Origin: Arthrobacter sp. 24S4-2
Lineage (GTDB): Bacteria > Actinomycetota > Actinomycetes > Actinomycetales > Micrococcaceae
Direction of reading: 5' to 3'
DNA length: 64,000 nucleotides
Assembly: GCF_005280255.1 (NCBI RefSeq)
Contig: NZ_CP040018.1
Location: 1,488,001 to 1,552,000, forward strand
The translations under genes were made by a program, and so were the position numbers. Below are positions 36,576-45,265 of the stretch, in pieces. Each line of letters opens with the position of its first letter. Position 1 is the first letter of the stretch. The notes below the pieces were generated by a model that did no database searches, had not been told where the DNA came from, and was given only the letters and a program-made list of their open reading frames with translations.

Positions 36576-39269
36576 ATGACTGAAACCATTACGGCGGAGC
36601 GGCTGATCGGGCGCTTCGGCATAGTTGCCTCGGTTGTCGATTGCCTCTCCGACGCCAACGGCCCCGGTGCGCTCATCCTGGGCGACGCCGGCATCGGCAA
36701 GACCGCGCTCACCAACGAAGTGATACTTGAGCTCGGCAACCGGATCCGGCCCTTCTACGTCTATGCCGGTCCATCGCTGTCCGAGGTTCCCTACGCAGCC
36801 CTTGCGCCCCTGCTGACCGCCCTGACACCCGGCCAGACAGACCAGCCCCGTGCCGTTCTGAAGGCACTGGTGACCGAACTGAACCCGGACGGCCACCGGG
36901 ACCAGTCGCAGGCCGTGCTGGTGGTGGAGGACGCACAACACCTGGATGACAGCAGCGCCGCCGTCATAGCGCAGCTGGCCGCCGCGGAAGCCGCCAGGGT
37001 TGTCCTGCTCTGCCGGCCGCACCCTTCGCCGCCGCCGGAGGTGCTGGCAATGTGGTCGGAGGGGCTGGTGGACCGCTTCGAGCTGCAGCCACTGACCACG
37101 AATGAGGTCGATGAGCTTTGCGCCCGGGTTCTGGGCTCGCCGCTCGTGCCCAGTGCCAGCGCGGTCCTGTACAGGTCCTCGGGTGGAAACCCGATGTTCC
37201 TGCTGGAGCTGATAGCCCATGCCAGGAGCCGGGGCCACCTATTGCGCCGAAACGACACCTGGGTGCTCGTGGGCGAGCCCGGAGCGGCCACAGTCCGGCT
37301 GATGGACCTGGTCAGGAACCAGATCATGCAGCTGAACCCGGCCCAGCGGCAGGCTTTGGAATCAGTGGCGCTCGCTGAGGCGATCCCCCTGAGCGTTCTG
37401 CAGCGCGCCAGTGACAGTCATGCGGTGGACGAACTCAAGGAGCTGCAGTTCATCGCGATCTCCGCCGACCCCGCCCGCCACGTCCGCCTGGCACAACCGC
37501 TGATCGGGGAAGTGATCCGGCAGCTGGTCCCGACGGCCCGCAGTGTGACCATTCGCCGGCGTATCGTGGACCTTCTGGACTCCCGGCCTGAGACCCTGGA
37601 CGGGAGGCTCCGCCACGTCACTTGGGCCCTGGAATCCGGGGCAACAGTTCCCGACGCCGATATCCTGGAGGCCGCGCAGCTGGCCAACCGCCTGTTCCTT
37701 CCCGACTATGTGGAACGCGTGGTGGGCGCCATCAGGGAACCGTCCCTGAAGCTTGCCGCGCAGGTGGAACTGGCCCGCGCCAAGTTGTACGGGCGCGATC
37801 CGATGGGCGCGGGCCTCTGCCTCGAGGGCGTGGTGGAACGGGCAACCGATTTACGCACGGTCCGGCAGGCATCCATGCTGGCGGCGCAATTGGCCGCCGG
37901 CCAGCGCAACGGCCCCGAGGCCGTGCTCCGTGCGGCCGATGCCTGGGCTGAAGCCGTCTCCAGGCTGGAAGAGGCCGATCTGGGGTTCGACCCGGCGGAG
38001 CTGGAAACATCCCGTATTGGCAGCAGGCTGCTGGCACTGGAAGGATACCAGGCGGCGGGCCGCCATGTGGAGGCAGAACCCGAACTGCAGGAGATCTGGG
38101 AGTCCACCGACGACGACGAGTGCCGGCTGCTGGCCGGCACGCTCCTGGCTGAGTCGCTGGCCCTGACCGGACGCGCCGTTTCGGCGCTGCAGATCGTGAT
38201 GGTGGTGGAAGACATTCTCGCCGCCAGCGGTGACCGGCGACTCGAGTACGCCGAGTTTGTGATGCGGCGCTACCTGCTGGCACTGCTTCATGCCGGCGAG
38301 CTCGACGTCCTGGAGCACTACCTGCAGAACCACATAGCCCAGGCCTCCAACTCGCTCATCTACTTCGGCGGGATGCTGCATCTGGCCGCAGGGACCGCAG
38401 ACCTCCGCCGGGGAACAATCGGATTGGCCCTGCCGAAACTGAGCCAGGCCGCCGAGGTGCTTCGCCTTTCCGACGCCGGCGGTGACTTGCCTGACGCGCT
38501 CGCCGCCACCGCGTATTCCGCTTCCATCCTCAACAGGACCGACACCGCCAAAGCGAATGCCGACGCCTATGACGCCCTGGTTTCGGACCATCGGCACGCA
38601 TCTCTCCTGGGGCGGGCCTACGCCGTCGCGGCCCGCGCCGAGCGCGTGGGCGTCTCCGCGGCCGTGTCCAAACTGATGGCCCTTGCCGATGCCGCAGAAG
38701 CCTCCGGATTCCTCAGCTATGAGGTCGAAATCCTTTCACTGGTGCTCAGGCTGGGCGACCTGACAGTTGTGCCGCGCCTTGCCAGGGCTGCGGAGGGCTG
38801 CGAAGGCCGCAGCGCGGAATTTGTGGCCGCCTACTGCCGTGCGCTGGCCGCCAAGGACGTCAACCGCCTCGTGGAAATGAGCGACGCCGCGGCACGGGAC
38901 GGATTGGACCTGGCCGCCGCGGAGTGCGCGGCCCATGCCCTTCGCATTTTGGAGACCCGCGGGGACAAACCACGACAGTTCGAAGCCCAGAAGCTGGTCA
39001 AGCAGCGCAACGCCGCGCTCAACAGGTCCGGGACGTCCGCCGCGGAGATCGCGCCCGATCTGCACAAGCTGACCCGGCGGGAACAGGAAATCGCGGCGCT
39101 TGTCCAGGCCGCCGCCAGCAACCGGGAAATCGCCCTTCAACTCGGCCTTTCGCTCCGGACGGTGGAAGGACACCTGTACCGGATGTTCGCAAAACTCGGA
39201 ATCAGCCACCGCGAGGACCTGGCCATGGTGGCGTATGGCGCCCGGCACGCCGGCGGTTCCGCGCCGTAA
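36576..39269 (+). CDS. Large ATPase LuxR-type transcriptional regulator (4 of 5)
   Basis: An 897-residue LAL-like regulator starting ATG two bases after the preceding stop. Walker A GDAGIGKT is intact (residues 36-43), Walker B VLVVEDAQHLDD. The central region is TPR-like. The C-terminal HTH is LTRREQEIAALVQAAASNRE with RTVEGHLYRMFAKLGIS. It lies directly upstream of the first polysaccharide gene set, separated by a hairpin, so control of that set is a natural hypothesis. Target and effector are unknown. Confidence 0.85.
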   Translation: MTETITAERLIGRFGIVASVVDCLSDANGPGALILGDAGIGKTALTNEVILELGNRIRPFYVYAGPSLSEVPYAALAPLLTALTPGQTDQPRAVLKALVTELNPDGHRDQSQAVLVVEDAQHLDDSSAAVIAQLAAAEAARVVLLCRPHPSPPPEVLAMWSEGLVDRFELQPLTTNEVDELCARVLGSPLVPSASAVLYRSSGGNPMFLLELIAHARSRGHLLRRNDTWVLVGEPGAATVRLMDLVRNQIMQLNPAQRQALESVALAEAIPLSVLQRASDSHAVDELKELQFIAISADPARHVRLAQPLIGEVIRQLVPTARSVTIRRRIVDLLDSRPETLDGRLRHVTWALESGATVPDADILEAAQLANRLFLPDYVERVVGAIREPSLKLAAQVELARAKLYGRDPMGAGLCLEGVVERATDLRTVRQASMLAAQLAAGQRNGPEAVLRAADAWAEAVSRLEEADLGFDPAELETSRIGSRLLALEGYQAAGRHVEAEPELQEIWESTDDDECRLLAGTLLAESLALTGRAVSALQIVMVVEDILAASGDRRLEYAEFVMRRYLLALLHAGELDVLEHYLQNHIAQASNSLIYFGGMLHLAAGTADLRRGTIGLALPKLSQAAEVLRLSDAGGDLPDALAATAYSASILNRTDTAKANADAYDALVSDHRHASLLGRAYAVAARAERVGVSAAVSKLMALADAAEASGFLSYEVEILSLVLRLGDLTVVPRLARAAEGCEGRSAEFVAAYCRALAAKDVNRLVEMSDAAARDGLDLAAAECAAHALRILETRGDKPRQFEAQKLVKQRNAALNRSGTSAAEIAPDLHKLTRREQEIAALVQAAASNREIALQLGLSLRTVEGHLYRMFAKLGISHREDLAMVAYGARHAGGSAP

Positions 39270-39293
39270 CCATTTCGCTCAACAGCCACTTTT

Positions 39294-39329
39294 CCTGGGC
39301 CGGCCCCGGTAGAACCGGGCCGGCCCAGG
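39294..39329 (+). terminator. Hairpin after LuxR ATPase 4
   Basis: Thirteen-bp stem CCTGGGCCGGCCC (39294-39306) with its complement (39317-39329), 10-base loop, 24 bases after the stop. It likely separates regulator and polysaccharide transcripts. Confidence 0.65.
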
Positions 39330-39444
39330 GCCGCCCAGGCAGCACCTGCGTGGCCGCCCTGACGGTAGCCAGCCCCGCGCTACCTGCCGGAATTTTCCCG
39401 TGCCCTGACAGCGGCGGCGCCGCTCGGGCCACCCTGCCCCCAAA

Positions 39445-39565
39445 CGAGTACCCATGCGAGTGGTGGGGGCTGAAGGGGCGGGTACCCGCCCGTTGCGGCC
39501 AGTGATGCACCCGCAAAGACGGGTAGAGCCCACTCGCGCCCCGGCAGGTGGTTGGTTAATACGCT
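39445..39565 (+). promoter_or_regulatory. Shared promoter/operator module, first polysaccharide operon
   Basis: An upstream site CGAGTACCC at 39445 and a proximal site GGGTAGAGCCCACTCGCGCC at 39521-39540, a 19-base spacer, then TACGCT at 39560-39565 as -10. Between the two sites lies a perfect 16-bp palindrome GGGCGGGTACCCGCCC (39476-39491). The distance between the two GTA sites is 76 bp here and 65 bp in the copy at 46542, about one helical turn apart. Confidence 0.5.
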
Positions 39566-39615
39566 GTAGCTTGTTGGGCCGCAGGCAACTATTGGGGAAA
39601 GAAGTGGGTCTTTAG

Positions 39616-39825
39616 ATGCATCAATCAGCTGACACTTGGTTTTCGGAACTTCAGGTGGCATTCCACCCGGACCATTCCTCCATGGCGACCAGCATCCCGC
39701 CGATCGCGGGTACCCCATTCGAGCCGGCGACGACCCGGGCAGCGTCCTTTGAGACCGGGAGCTGCCATCCTTCGTCGCCGGCTTTCTTTCAAAGGGACAA
39801 ATCGAATACCGGGAGGTCGGTCTAG
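39616..39825 (+). CDS. Possible 69-residue leader ORF (uncertain)
   Basis: An ATG at 39616 about 44 bases after the predicted transcription start, opening MHQSADTWFSEL, ending with TAG one base before the dehydrogenase ATG. The sequence before the ATG (GGGGAAAGAAGTGGGTCT) aligns with that before the ORF at 46699. No family is recognised and composition is unremarkable. The overlapping RNA stem-loop argues that the region may instead be a structured leader; coding is unproven. Confidence 0.25.
   Translation: MHQSADTWFSELQVAFHPDHSSMATSIPPIAGTPFEPATTRAASFETGSCHPSSPAFFQRDKSNTGRSV
39723..39795 (+). ncRNA. Leader stem-loop with TTTGAGACC loop, first polysaccharide operon
   Basis: An 11-bp outer stem GCCGGCGACGA (39723-39733) pairs with 39772-39782; inside it GGCAGC (39738-39743) pairs with GCTGCC (39761-39766) and presents TTTGAGACC (39748-39756). 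The loop bases CCTTTGA can pair with TCAAAGG at 39789-39795 as a pseudoknot, 32 bases before the start codon. The leader at 46887 has the same arrangement with different stem sequences. Function is unknown; cis-regulation is inferred. Confidence 0.5.
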
Positions 39826-39826
39826 C

Positions 39827-41260
39827 ATGACACCGAACACCAAGCTAAAGACGCATAAGGCACCCCTGGGCAGGCCGGCCCTTTCGCCGCTTCAGGAGGA
39901 ACCCAGGCAATGGCCCCAGGGCGGATCGACGGTGCCCGAACTGGAAGCGGACTCCGCTGACGCGCAGCCGGCAACCGGCGAAACCCCGGCGCAGGACCAG
40001 ACGTTCACCTTCGACGTCGCGATTGTGGGACTCGGCTACGTTGGCCTTCCCACCGCGCTGGCCATCAATGCTTCCGGACGGCGCGTCCTGGGACTGGATG
40101 TTTCCGAATCCCGGCTGGCCGTCATCCGGTCCCAGCAGGCAGACCTGCTGGACTCCGACAAGGCCCGCCTGAACAGCGCCCTGGATGACCCCACGTTCAT
40201 GATCAGCACTGACCTGTCATTGCTGGCCAGGGCCGCGGCAGTTGTGGTCTGCGTTCCAACGCCGGTGGACCCGTACCTCGTGCCGGATCTCGGGATCCTC
40301 CGGGCGGCATGTGCTTCCGTGGTCGAATTCGCCGTGCCCGGCCAGCTGCTGATGCTGACATCCACCACCTATGTCGGATCCACCCGGGACCTGCTGGCCG
40401 TTCCACTGGCCGCCAAGGGGCTCATCCCGGGCCGGGACGTGTTCGTGGCGTTCTCACCGGAACGCATCAACCCCGGCGTGGACGCTTTCTCCCACGAAGA
40501 TGTTCCCCGGGTCGTCGGCGGGGTGACACCGGCCTGCGGTGAGGCCGCGGAGGCGTTGCTGCAGGCCAGCACCAAGCTGGTGCACGTGGTGCCGTCCGCC
40601 GATGTGGCGGAGATGACCAAACTCGTTGAAAACACCTTCCGGGCGGTGAACATCGCCCTGGCCAACGAGTTCGCGGATATCTGCCACGAGCTGGGGATGG
40701 AGGTCATGGACGTCATTGACGCAGCCTCCACCAAGCCCTACGGCTTCATGCCGTTCACCCCCGGCCCGGGCGTTGGCGGCCACTGCATTCCGTGCGACCC
40801 GCACTACCTGCTGTGGCAGCTGCGCAAAGCCAGGGTTACCGCACCCGTGATCGAGCACGCCATGGCAGGAATCGCCGGCAGGCCCCACCAGGTGGTGGAA
40901 AAGGCACGGCGCATCCTCTCGGACCGCAACCACGGCATCTCGGGCGCCCGCGTCCTGGTCCTGGGAGTGGCCTACAAGCCCGACGTCGAAGACCTCCGTG
41001 AATCTCCGGCACTGGAAATCATCGCGGAAATGATCGCCGACGGCGCCGAAGTTGCTTACCACGATCCCTGGTGCCCCACGGCTCCGGACGGTCAGGGCGG
41101 CGCCCTGGTATCCCTCGCCGATCCCACTGTGTGGGAGGCGGACCTGGTCATTCTCCATACGCGGCATTCCGTGATGGACCTCGACTGGCTGGGCGACGCA
41201 CAGGCTGTGCTTGACACGACCTATCGTCTGCCCGCCGCCACCAACACCACCCGGCTTTGA
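39827..41260 (+). CDS. Nucleotide sugar (UDP-HexNAc type) dehydrogenase
   Basis: A 477-residue NAD-dependent dehydrogenase oxidising the C6 of a UDP-sugar to a uronate. ATG 39827 is preferred (GGGAGG ahead) over the frame to 39749. After a 60-residue hydrophilic leader come the Rossmann motif VAIVGLGYVGLPTA, PTPVDPYLVPD, and the active-site Cys in GPGVGGHCIPCDPHYL; the C-terminal domain has VLGVAYKPDVEDLRESPAL. The FTPGPGVGGHCIPCDP form is nearest to WbpA/TviB/WbpO-like UDP-N-acetylhexosamine dehydrogenases rather than UDP-glucose dehydrogenase; the precise substrate is inferred. First major gene of the polysaccharide set. Confidence 0.88.
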   Translation: MTPNTKLKTHKAPLGRPALSPLQEEPRQWPQGGSTVPELEADSADAQPATGETPAQDQTFTFDVAIVGLGYVGLPTALAINASGRRVLGLDVSESRLAVIRSQQADLLDSDKARLNSALDDPTFMISTDLSLLARAAAVVVCVPTPVDPYLVPDLGILRAACASVVEFAVPGQLLMLTSTTYVGSTRDLLAVPLAAKGLIPGRDVFVAFSPERINPGVDAFSHEDVPRVVGGVTPACGEAAEALLQASTKLVHVVPSADVAEMTKLVENTFRAVNIALANEFADICHELGMEVMDVIDAASTKPYGFMPFTPGPGVGGHCIPCDPHYLLWQLRKARVTAPVIEHAMAGIAGRPHQVVEKARRILSDRNHGISGARVLVLGVAYKPDVEDLRESPALEIIAEMIADGAEVAYHDPWCPTAPDGQGGALVSLADPTVWEADLVILHTRHSVMDLDWLGDAQAVLDTTYRLPAATNTTRL

Positions 41261-41300
41261 TTCCAGCGGCTTCGCTGGTTGTCAGAAGAAAGTAGGAGCA

Positions 41301-42308
41301 GTGAAAACAGCAATCACCGGCGGAGCCGGCTTCATTGGGAGTCACCTCGTGGAGCACCTCCTCGCGGCCGGAGACAAAGTCACCGTGTTGGATGACCTCT
41401 CAACCGGCCGCCTGGAAAACCTCCGGACCGTGATTGGCCACCGGGATTTTCACTTTGTCGAAGGCAGCATCCTCGACCGTGCGGCAGTGGACAAGGTGGT
41501 GGCCGGCGCTGACCGGGTCTTCCACCTGGCAGCCGCCGTGGGCGTGAACCTGATCGTGGAGCACCCGCTGGAAAGCCTGCGCACCAACATCCACGGCACC
41601 GAAGTGGTCCTGGATGCCGTCCTGGCCTCCGGCGCGAGCCTCCTGCTGGCGTCCACCAGCGAGATCTACGGCAAGAACACCTCGGACAGCCTGTCAGAGG
41701 AATCGGACCGGATCCTTGGCTCTGCCCTTAAGTCCCGGTGGACGTACGCTGCGGCCAAAGGCATCGACGAGGCATTTGCCCACGCCTACTGGCGGCAGTT
41801 TGGCCTTCCCGTGGCGATCGTGCGGCTGTTCAACACCGTGGGGCCGAGGCAAACCGGCCGGTACGGGATGGTGGTGCCGCGCCTGGTCAAGCAGGCGCTC
41901 GCCGGGGAGCCATTGACTGTCTACGGCGACGGACGCCAGACCCGGTGCTTCTCGTACGTCGGAGACATCGTCCCGGCCATCACCAGGATTTCGGAGGAGA
42001 AGTCCGCCGTCGGCAATGCGTACAACCTGGGCGGCAGCTATGAGATTTCGATCCTGACCCTCGCCCGGCGGATTGTCGAGCTGCTGGGCAGCGAAAGCCC
42101 CATCACGCTGGTGCCCTACGAGCAGGCATACGCCGACGGCTATGAAGACATGCGCCGCCGCGTGCCGAACAACGGCAAAGCCAAGGCGCTGGTGGGTTTC
42201 GATCCAAAGACCACCCTCGACCAGATCATTTTGAATGTGGCGGCTGACCACCGCCCGGTTAAAGCGCCCGATCCGCTCGGGTGGAAAGTCACGTTGGCGG
42301 CCAACTAG
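41301..42308 (+). CDS. NAD-dependent epimerase/dehydratase (extended SDR)
   Basis: A 335-residue nucleotide-sugar SDR. GTG 41301 with AGGAG just ahead is the start (VKTAITGG). The NAD site is TGGAGFIGSHLVEHL; Ser/Tyr/Lys catalytic residues are STSEIYGKN and YAAAKGIDEAF; FNTVGPRQTG follows. Related to UDP-glucose 4-epimerases and UDP-glucuronate decarboxylases. Placed 40 bases after the dehydrogenase it may epimerise or process the uronate sugar that enzyme makes. Exact reaction cannot be decided from sequence. Confidence 0.87.
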   Translation: MKTAITGGAGFIGSHLVEHLLAAGDKVTVLDDLSTGRLENLRTVIGHRDFHFVEGSILDRAAVDKVVAGADRVFHLAAAVGVNLIVEHPLESLRTNIHGTEVVLDAVLASGASLLLASTSEIYGKNTSDSLSEESDRILGSALKSRWTYAAAKGIDEAFAHAYWRQFGLPVAIVRLFNTVGPRQTGRYGMVVPRLVKQALAGEPLTVYGDGRQTRCFSYVGDIVPAITRISEEKSAVGNAYNLGGSYEISILTLARRIVELLGSESPITLVPYEQAYADGYEDMRRRVPNNGKAKALVGFDPKTTLDQIILNVAADHRPVKAPDPLGWKVTLAAN

Positions 42309-42388
42309 CCGTCCGTGAGGTGCCGCGCCGGACGGGGGGCGGCAACCGTCAAAAGTTATGTGCACCTTCGACGAAAGAGTTGAGTTCC

Positions 42389-44353
42389 ATGACGCTTCTG
42401 CAACGCTCTACTGCGGTCTCAGAGCCCCGCCACAGGGCTGAACGGCCCCCAGGCCGGCGCAGGTCCCGCTGGCTGGCAGCCTCCACCACGGTTGCCGTCG
42501 CCGTCTCACTGTTGGGGCTCACCGCCCCCGCGGCCAACGCTGCGCCCAACACAACCATTACGCTTACCTTCGATGACGCCAACGCGGATCAAATCGCCGC
42601 TGCCGCAAAGATCAACGGGCTTGGAATGCCCGGCACGTTCTTCACACCTTCGGGTTTCATCGGTGCCACCGGATACATGACGGTGGCGCAGGTATTGGCC
42701 CTCCAGGCTGCCGGGAATGAAATCGCCGGCCACACCGTAACCCACCCCGATCTGGCTCAAATGGGGACCGACGAGGTCAAGCGCCAGGTGTGCAACGATC
42801 GGGTGAACCTGACCAACATGGGCCTGAACGTGACCAACTTTGCCTACCCGTTCGCGTCCCTGACGCCGGAGGTTCAGACCATCGTCCAAGGTTGCGGATA
42901 CAACAGCGCGCGCGGCCTCGGCGACCTCGAAAGCAAAGTGGCGGGTACCGCCGGCTTCGGCTTCGCCGAGGCGGTTCCCGTCCCTGCAGCGGACCTCTAT
43001 GACACCAAAGCGCCCGACGAGGTGGACAACACGTGGACCCTGCTGGACATGCAGAACCTCGTCACCAAGGCCGTTGCGAATGGTGGCGGATGGGTCCAGC
43101 TGACCTTTCACCACATCGGCGCCGGCACCGATCCAACTTCGGGCAGTGCTGATCCCCTCACCGTGTCCACGGATCTGTTCAATCAGTTCGCTGACTGGTT
43201 GGCCCAGCAGAAGGCGGCGGGCAGCATCGACGTCAAGAACGTCCGGGACGTGATCGGAGGCGCGAGCCAGCCGGTCGTCGCCGGTCCGGCTGCACCGCCG
43301 GCCGTCACCACCGGCAACCTGGTCAAGAACCCGAGTCTGGAGACCGACGGGCCAGCGGCAACCGGACTGCCGAAATGCTGGGCACAGGGAGGCTACGGCA
43401 CTAACACGCGGACGTTCACGAAGGTGGCGCCCGGGCATGCCGGGACGGCAACGGCCGCCCAGCAGATGGTTATGTCCGCTTGGACGAGCGGCGATGGAAA
43501 GCTGCTGCCGACGCTCGACCTTGGCGAATGCGCCCCGAGCGCCATCGCCGGGCATACCTATCAGATGAAGGCCTGGTACAAGTCCACCGCACCGACTCAG
43601 TTTGAGCTGTATTACCGCACAGGCCTTGGCACCTGGACTTATTGGACGGCCAGCCCGTTGGCCAACGCAGCCACGGGTTGGACCCAGGCCACATTTACTA
43701 CCCCGGCAGTGCCTGTAGGAGCCTCAGCAATCAGCTTCGGCCTGAACCTGATTAGCACCGGAACACTGGTCACCGATGACTATGAACTGTACGACACGGT
43801 CAGCGTCAAGACGTTCAGCGACGTCGCCACCACCAACCAGTTCTACAACGAGATCAGTTGGCTTTCGAACAACCTCATCACCCAGGGCTACCCTGACGGC
43901 ACGTTCAAGCCGCTGACGTCCATCAACCGTGATGCCATGGCCGCGTTCCTCTACCGGTTGGCCGGCAGCCCGGCGGTCCCGGCCAATGCTCCGACCTTTA
44001 CGGATGTGGCCCCGAGCAACCAGTTCTACAACGAAATCCGCTGGCTGGCTGCACAGGGAATCTCCACGGGATATCCGGACGGCACGTTCCGGCCCCTGGA
44101 TCCCGTGAACCGCGATGCAATGGCTGCGTTCCTTTACCGGTACAACGGAAAGCCCGCAGTCCCCAGCACCGCACCGACGTTCCCGGACGTCAGCACCGGC
44201 AATCTCTTCTACAACGAGATCCGCTGGCTCGCGGCAACCGCTATCACCACCGGGTACCCGGACGGCACTTTCCGTCCGGTCCAGGCCATCACCAGGGACG
44301 CCATGGCGGCCTTTATCTACCGCTACAACCTGAACTTCCCCAAGGGAATGTAA
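42389..44353 (+). CDS. Secreted polysaccharide deacetylase (NodB) with CBM-like and S-layer-homology domains
   Basis: A 654-residue exported protein. The N-terminus is long and basic (PGRRRSRW) with a hydrophobic core ending ANAA, residues 30-52. The NodB/CE4 domain (55-330) has the metal and base Asp pair TLTFDDAN (D62, D63), HTVTHPDL (H115, H119) and LTFHHIG, so it should be active. A beta-rich module opening NLVKNPSLET (345-500) resembles carbohydrate-binding CBM4/9-type domains. Three SLH-type repeats (505-654), each with YPDGTF and RDAMAAF, should bind it to the cell wall. It probably N-deacetylates an amino-sugar polymer at the surface. Same strand as the epimerase, 80 bases on. Confidence 0.87.
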   Translation: MTLLQRSTAVSEPRHRAERPPGRRRSRWLAASTTVAVAVSLLGLTAPAANAAPNTTITLTFDDANADQIAAAAKINGLGMPGTFFTPSGFIGATGYMTVAQVLALQAAGNEIAGHTVTHPDLAQMGTDEVKRQVCNDRVNLTNMGLNVTNFAYPFASLTPEVQTIVQGCGYNSARGLGDLESKVAGTAGFGFAEAVPVPAADLYDTKAPDEVDNTWTLLDMQNLVTKAVANGGGWVQLTFHHIGAGTDPTSGSADPLTVSTDLFNQFADWLAQQKAAGSIDVKNVRDVIGGASQPVVAGPAAPPAVTTGNLVKNPSLETDGPAATGLPKCWAQGGYGTNTRTFTKVAPGHAGTATAAQQMVMSAWTSGDGKLLPTLDLGECAPSAIAGHTYQMKAWYKSTAPTQFELYYRTGLGTWTYWTASPLANAATGWTQATFTTPAVPVGASAISFGLNLISTGTLVTDDYELYDTVSVKTFSDVATTNQFYNEISWLSNNLITQGYPDGTFKPLTSINRDAMAAFLYRLAGSPAVPANAPTFTDVAPSNQFYNEIRWLAAQGISTGYPDGTFRPLDPVNRDAMAAFLYRYNGKPAVPSTAPTFPDVSTGNLFYNEIRWLAATAITTGYPDGTFRPVQAITRDAMAAFIYRYNLNFPKGM

Positions 44354-44383
44354 CCAGGGACAGCAACCGTTAGGGCAAAGCCC

Positions 44384-44428
44384 GGGCGGCTGCGCATCCG
44401 GAGGGATCCTCCGGGTGCGCAGCCGCCC
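44384..44428 (+). terminator. Hairpin after the SLH deacetylase gene
   Basis: GGGCGGCTGCGCA pairs with TGCGCAGCCGCCC, extended by imperfect CCGGA/TCCGG pairs. It lies 30 bases after the stop and likely ends the first polysaccharide operon. Confidence 0.65.
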
Positions 44429-44480
44429 GTGGCGCTGTCCGTGCCGCAGCCGCGCTAATTCAATGTTTCGGGGGATCAGA

Positions 44481-45248
44481 ATGAAAACTCCAGCCTCCCT
44501 GTTCGTCCGTCGCCTGAACGGACTTGCAGCGGCGGCGCTAGCTGTGGCACTGGCAGCCACCGCCTGCACGCCTCCGCCGCCGGAGCAAAAACCGCAGGGC
44601 AAGTATCCCTGGCATACGAACATTGTGGCCACCACCTTCTGGGTGGGCGAAATCTTCAACCCCAACGCAGAGGACGGAAGCCAGGTCACCTCCACCTATG
44701 ACTCCAGGTGGATGGGGAGCTATGGCGGCTGTGACGGGCGCATCACCTCTGAAGGATGCCAGACCGAAGCACGATCGGGTTCGAACGGCTATGCGCCAAG
44801 CGGCGTGAAGCCCAAAGAAAACCCCTTCTACCTTGACCTTCCCTATGACGACATCCACAATGCAGCCGCATTCCGCGAACGGGCCACGGTAATCCCGTGG
44901 GCCAATGACGAGGGGTACAAGGGCCAGGACACGAACAGTTCCTTCAGCTACATGAAGAACCGCTGGGTCAAAATCCGCAAGGACGGCAAGGAGTGCTACG
45001 GCCAGATCCAGGACGCGGGCCCGGGGGAATACCAGGACAAGGAATACGTTTTCGGCACCAACGACGCGCGGCCGGCCAACAAGCAGTTCAACGGCGCCGG
45101 CATGGACGTTTCGCCTGCCCTCAACGGTTGCCTCGGCTTCGGCGACCTGGACGGAGAATCGGACAAGGTCGACTGGCAATTCGTGGATCAGAAGGATGTT
45201 CCGCCTGGCCCCTGGCTGGACGTGGTCACCACCAGCCAGGTGAAGTAG
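44481..45248 (+). CDS. Lipoprotein with possible double-psi beta-barrel fold (paralogue A)
   Basis: A 255-residue lipoprotein; ATG 44481 follows GGGGGA. The signal ends in LAATAC, so Cys29 would be lipidated. The mature part contains TTFWVGEIFNPN, a GGCDG segment, ENPFYLDLPYDDI, CYGQIQDAGPGEY and GMDVSPALNGCLGF. The DAGP ... DVSPAL pair resembles the DRGPF ... DLS.AA pair of RlpA, barwin and expansin double-psi barrels, which bind or loosen wall glycans; this fold call is inference. About half of the positions match the lipoprotein at 52064. No enzyme family is recognised with certainty. Confidence 0.8.
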   Translation: MKTPASLFVRRLNGLAAAALAVALAATACTPPPPEQKPQGKYPWHTNIVATTFWVGEIFNPNAEDGSQVTSTYDSRWMGSYGGCDGRITSEGCQTEARSGSNGYAPSGVKPKENPFYLDLPYDDIHNAAAFRERATVIPWANDEGYKGQDTNSSFSYMKNRWVKIRKDGKECYGQIQDAGPGEYQDKEYVFGTNDARPANKQFNGAGMDVSPALNGCLGFGDLDGESDKVDWQFVDQKDVPPGPWLDVVTTSQVK

Positions 45249-45265
45249 CGGCCGCGGACCGGGAT

